DNA from: Wenzhouxiangella sp.
GTDB taxonomy: Bacteria > Pseudomonadota > Gammaproteobacteria > Xanthomonadales > Wenzhouxiangellaceae
Length of the DNA stretch: 6,261 bases
NCBI GenBank assembly: GCA_007135355.1
Contig: SLJA01000259.1
Location: 1 to 6,261, forward strand
Direction: 5' to 3'
In this document: positions 4,551-6,261 of the stretch, piece by piece
How the letters are laid out: every line of letters starts with the position of its first letter
Numbering within the stretch: the stretch's first letter is position 1
Program-made: the position numbers and the translations under genes
The notes under the pieces: model-generated
Database searches by the model: none
What the model was told of the DNA's origin: nothing
The model's input: the letters and a program-made list of their open reading frames with translations, nothing else

Positions 4551-6261
4551 TCTCCGGGTACAGGTGGTGCCACCATTCCGGCTCGTCTTTCAGCCACTTG
4601 TCGAACCAGGCCAGCATGGTGTCCCACCACACGTAGCGCTGTTCCCGATCAAGAATCCAGTGATCCTCGCCCGGGAACTCGACCAGCTCGACCTCACGTC
4701 CCAACAGCTTGAGCGCGGTGAACATGTTGTGGCTCTCGCCCGGCGGCACGTTGGTGTCGGAATCCCCTGTCACCAGCAGCAGCGGCGTGGTGACGCGGTC
4801 GGCGTGATAAACGGGGCTCTGGCCGACGTACAAATCCTGGTTGTTCCAGGGAAAGCTGCCACGGCTGGCAATGCCCGAATAGCCGAAACCCCACCAGCCC
4901 TGCCCCCAGTACGAGGTGATGGCGCTGATCCCGGCATGCGAGATCGAGGCCGCGTAAAGGTCGGTCAGGGTGGCCAGGTGCATGGTCATGAAGCCACCGT
5001 AGCTGGCGCCGATATTGCCGATGCGCTCGCCGTCGATGAAAGAATGCGCCGCGACGAAGCGTTCGGTGCCCTCAATGATGTCGTCGGCGGTGTAGCGGCC
5101 CCAGGCGTTGACATGCAAGGCCGACAACTCCTGGCCGTAGCCGATGGTGCCGCGCGGCTGCAGCACGTAGACCACATAGCCCTTGGCCGCCCACAGGTGG
5201 AAGGGATAGCGGCCGGTGAACTGGCGATTGACCGGCGTGGTGCCGCCATAGTAGTAGACGATCAACGGATGGCGGCGCTCGGCGTCGAAGTTCGGCGGCA
5301 AGTAATAGCGGCCCTCGATCTCTACCCCGGCGGCATTGGTGAACGACCACGGCCGCACTTCTCCCAGCACCACATCGGCGTATTCGCTGCCGCGCGTGTC
5401 GATCAACAGCTCGGGGCGGTTGCGGGCCAGGTCGATGCGGTGCACGCGCTGGGGCGCGTCGGCGTCGGTGCCGCGCACGACCATCAGCGGACGGCGCTCC
5501 TGGCTGACCACGAACTGCTCTACGACCTCGACTCCGGCAGGAATCATACTGAAACTCCCGCCGCGCGGCTGGTAGCGCACCAGCACGACTTGTTCGCCCT
5601 GGGTGGCCGACAGCAGCAGTGTGCCGTCGGCCAGGCGTTGCATGGCTCGCAAGGCCGGATCAAAATCGCGGCTGACGCTGCGCGCGGTCTGCCCGTCGGC
5701 GCTCAGCGCATAGAGCTGGGTGTCGTATTCGTTGGCAATCAGATCCTCGGCGGTGGTTGCCCCATCGCCCTGGGCCAGGCCGGGGCCGGCCAGCAGCCAG
5801 TAGCCCTCTTCGGCAAACAGGGCACCGTTGAACAGGCGGTACTGGCCGATCTCGCGCTCTTCCAGCGAGGCCAGATCAATCTCGAACAGCCGGAACAACG
5901 AGTGCGGCGGTTCGGTATAGTCAATCAGACGCTCCGACATCAACACCCGATCGCCGGTCGGGTGGATGTCCTGCAGGGTCACGCTGCGCTCGCGCGCGGT
6001 TAACGGACGGATCAGTCCGCTGCTGGTGTCCAGCTCAAACAGCTGGCTGTTGTCGCGGAAGGTGGCCCAACGGTCTTCCAGCGCGCGCAGCCGACGCCGC
6101 TTTTCGTTTTCGGGCTGGTAGGGATCGGTCCAGCCAAACAGAATGGAGTCGCCGGATGGATGCCAGCGCCAGCTGCCGATATGCTCGTGGCGAGCCAGTA
6201 GGCGGGCCTCACCGCTGGCCATGTCGTGCAGCCAGATCTGCTCACCCTCTTGCACCGCCAG
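4534..6261 (-). CDS. S9-family (prolyl oligopeptidase/DPP IV-like) serine peptidase, N-terminus outside window
   Basis: This is the C-terminal part of a serine peptidase of family S9, enzymes that cleave short peptides, often after proline. The frame stays open to the last base, so the start lies beyond the window; a GTG at 6255 is only an internal valine codon in my view. Counting from that codon, 573 residues are visible. Residues 1-290 look like beta-propeller blades (IWLHDMASGEARLL; WHPSGDSILFGW; LFELDTSSGLIRPL; LYALSADGQTARSV). The hydrolase domain starts near 300, with YYYGGTTPVNRQF at 334-346 and YVLQPRGTIGYGQE at 363-376. The triad is S418 in GASYGG, D500 in TGDSDTNVPP and H532 in FPGEDHW. 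These proteins commonly carry a signal peptide for the periplasm, but that part is not visible. It is upstream of the phasin gene on the same strand, with no evident link to PHA. The exact specificity cannot be told. Confidence 0.93.
   Translation of the reverse strand: MAVQEGEQIWLHDMASGEARLLARHEHIGSWRWHPSGDSILFGWTDPYQPENEKRRRLRALEDRWATFRDNSQLFELDTSSGLIRPLTARERSVTLQDIHPTGDRVLMSERLIDYTEPPHSLFRLFEIDLASLEEREIGQYRLFNGALFAEEGYWLLAGPGLAQGDGATTAEDLIANEYDTQLYALSADGQTARSVSRDFDPALRAMQRLADGTLLLSATQGEQVVLVRYQPRGGSFSMIPAGVEVVEQFVVSQERRPLMVVRGTDADAPQRVHRIDLARNRPELLIDTRGSEYADVVLGEVRPWSFTNAAGVEIEGRYYLPPNFDAERRHPLIVYYYGGTTPVNRQFTGRYPFHLWAAKGYVVYVLQPRGTIGYGQELSALHVNAWGRYTADDIIEGTERFVAAHSFIDGERIGNIGASYGGFMTMHLATLTDLYAASISHAGISAITSYWGQGWWGFGYSGIASRGSFPWNNQDLYVGQSPVYHADRVTTPLLLVTGDSDTNVPPGESHNMFTALKLLGREVELVEFPGEDHWILDREQRYVWWDTMLAWFDKWLKDEPEWWHHLYPETAPAD

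Noticed and set aside
4564..6003. Long + strand ORF (479 codons) opposite the S9 peptidase
   Set aside because: It is low-complexity shadow sequence with no motifs; the - strand frame carries a complete S9 triad.
6253..6255. GTG at 6255 as the start of the S9 peptidase
   Set aside because: The frame remains open to the window edge and begins in the middle of propeller-like sequence; the gene is cut by the window, not started here.

Overview
The window reads as chromosomal DNA of a GC-rich proteobacterium. A gammaproteobacterium is my best guess, because a class I PHA synthase, a PhaR regulator and a short Phasin_2-type phasin occur together and the upstream neighbour is an S9 peptidase; I cannot name the genus. 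No RNA gene, CRISPR array, insertion sequence or replication origin is visible, and no gap between genes exceeds about 110 bases.

Layout on the + strand: a type II toxin-antitoxin pair lies at 24-724. It consists of a Phd/YefM-type antitoxin and a PIN-domain (VapC-like) toxin whose TTG start overlaps the antitoxin stop. After an 87-base convergent gap everything else is on the - strand. Read in the direction of transcription (high to low coordinates), it is: an S9-family serine peptidase cut by the right window edge (6261-4534), a short promoter/operator region, a phasin gene (4427-4059), a strong intrinsic terminator, phaR (3970-3446), an SDR-family reductase in the position of phaB (3390-2635) and phaC (2581-812).

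The - strand genes form a polyhydroxyalkanoate (PHA) granule locus. The SDR would make (R)-3-hydroxyacyl-CoA, PhaC polymerises it, the phasin coats the granule, and PhaR senses polymer and represses the phasin promoter. No beta-ketothiolase (phaA) is present, so acetoacetyl-CoA must come from elsewhere.

The most informative non-coding signal is a pair of 15-bp inverted repeats of the form TTGTGC-N3-GCAnnA, 32 bp apart centre to centre, placed over the predicted -35 element and start point of the phasin promoter. A related half-site lies just upstream of phaR. These are good candidates for PhaR operators. Other points are an A9 run inside phaR, an acidic residue in the SDR that predicts NADH preference, and small hairpins between the phaR, SDR and phaC genes. 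I see no wholly new system; this is a recognisable PHA locus with some regulatory detail worth testing.
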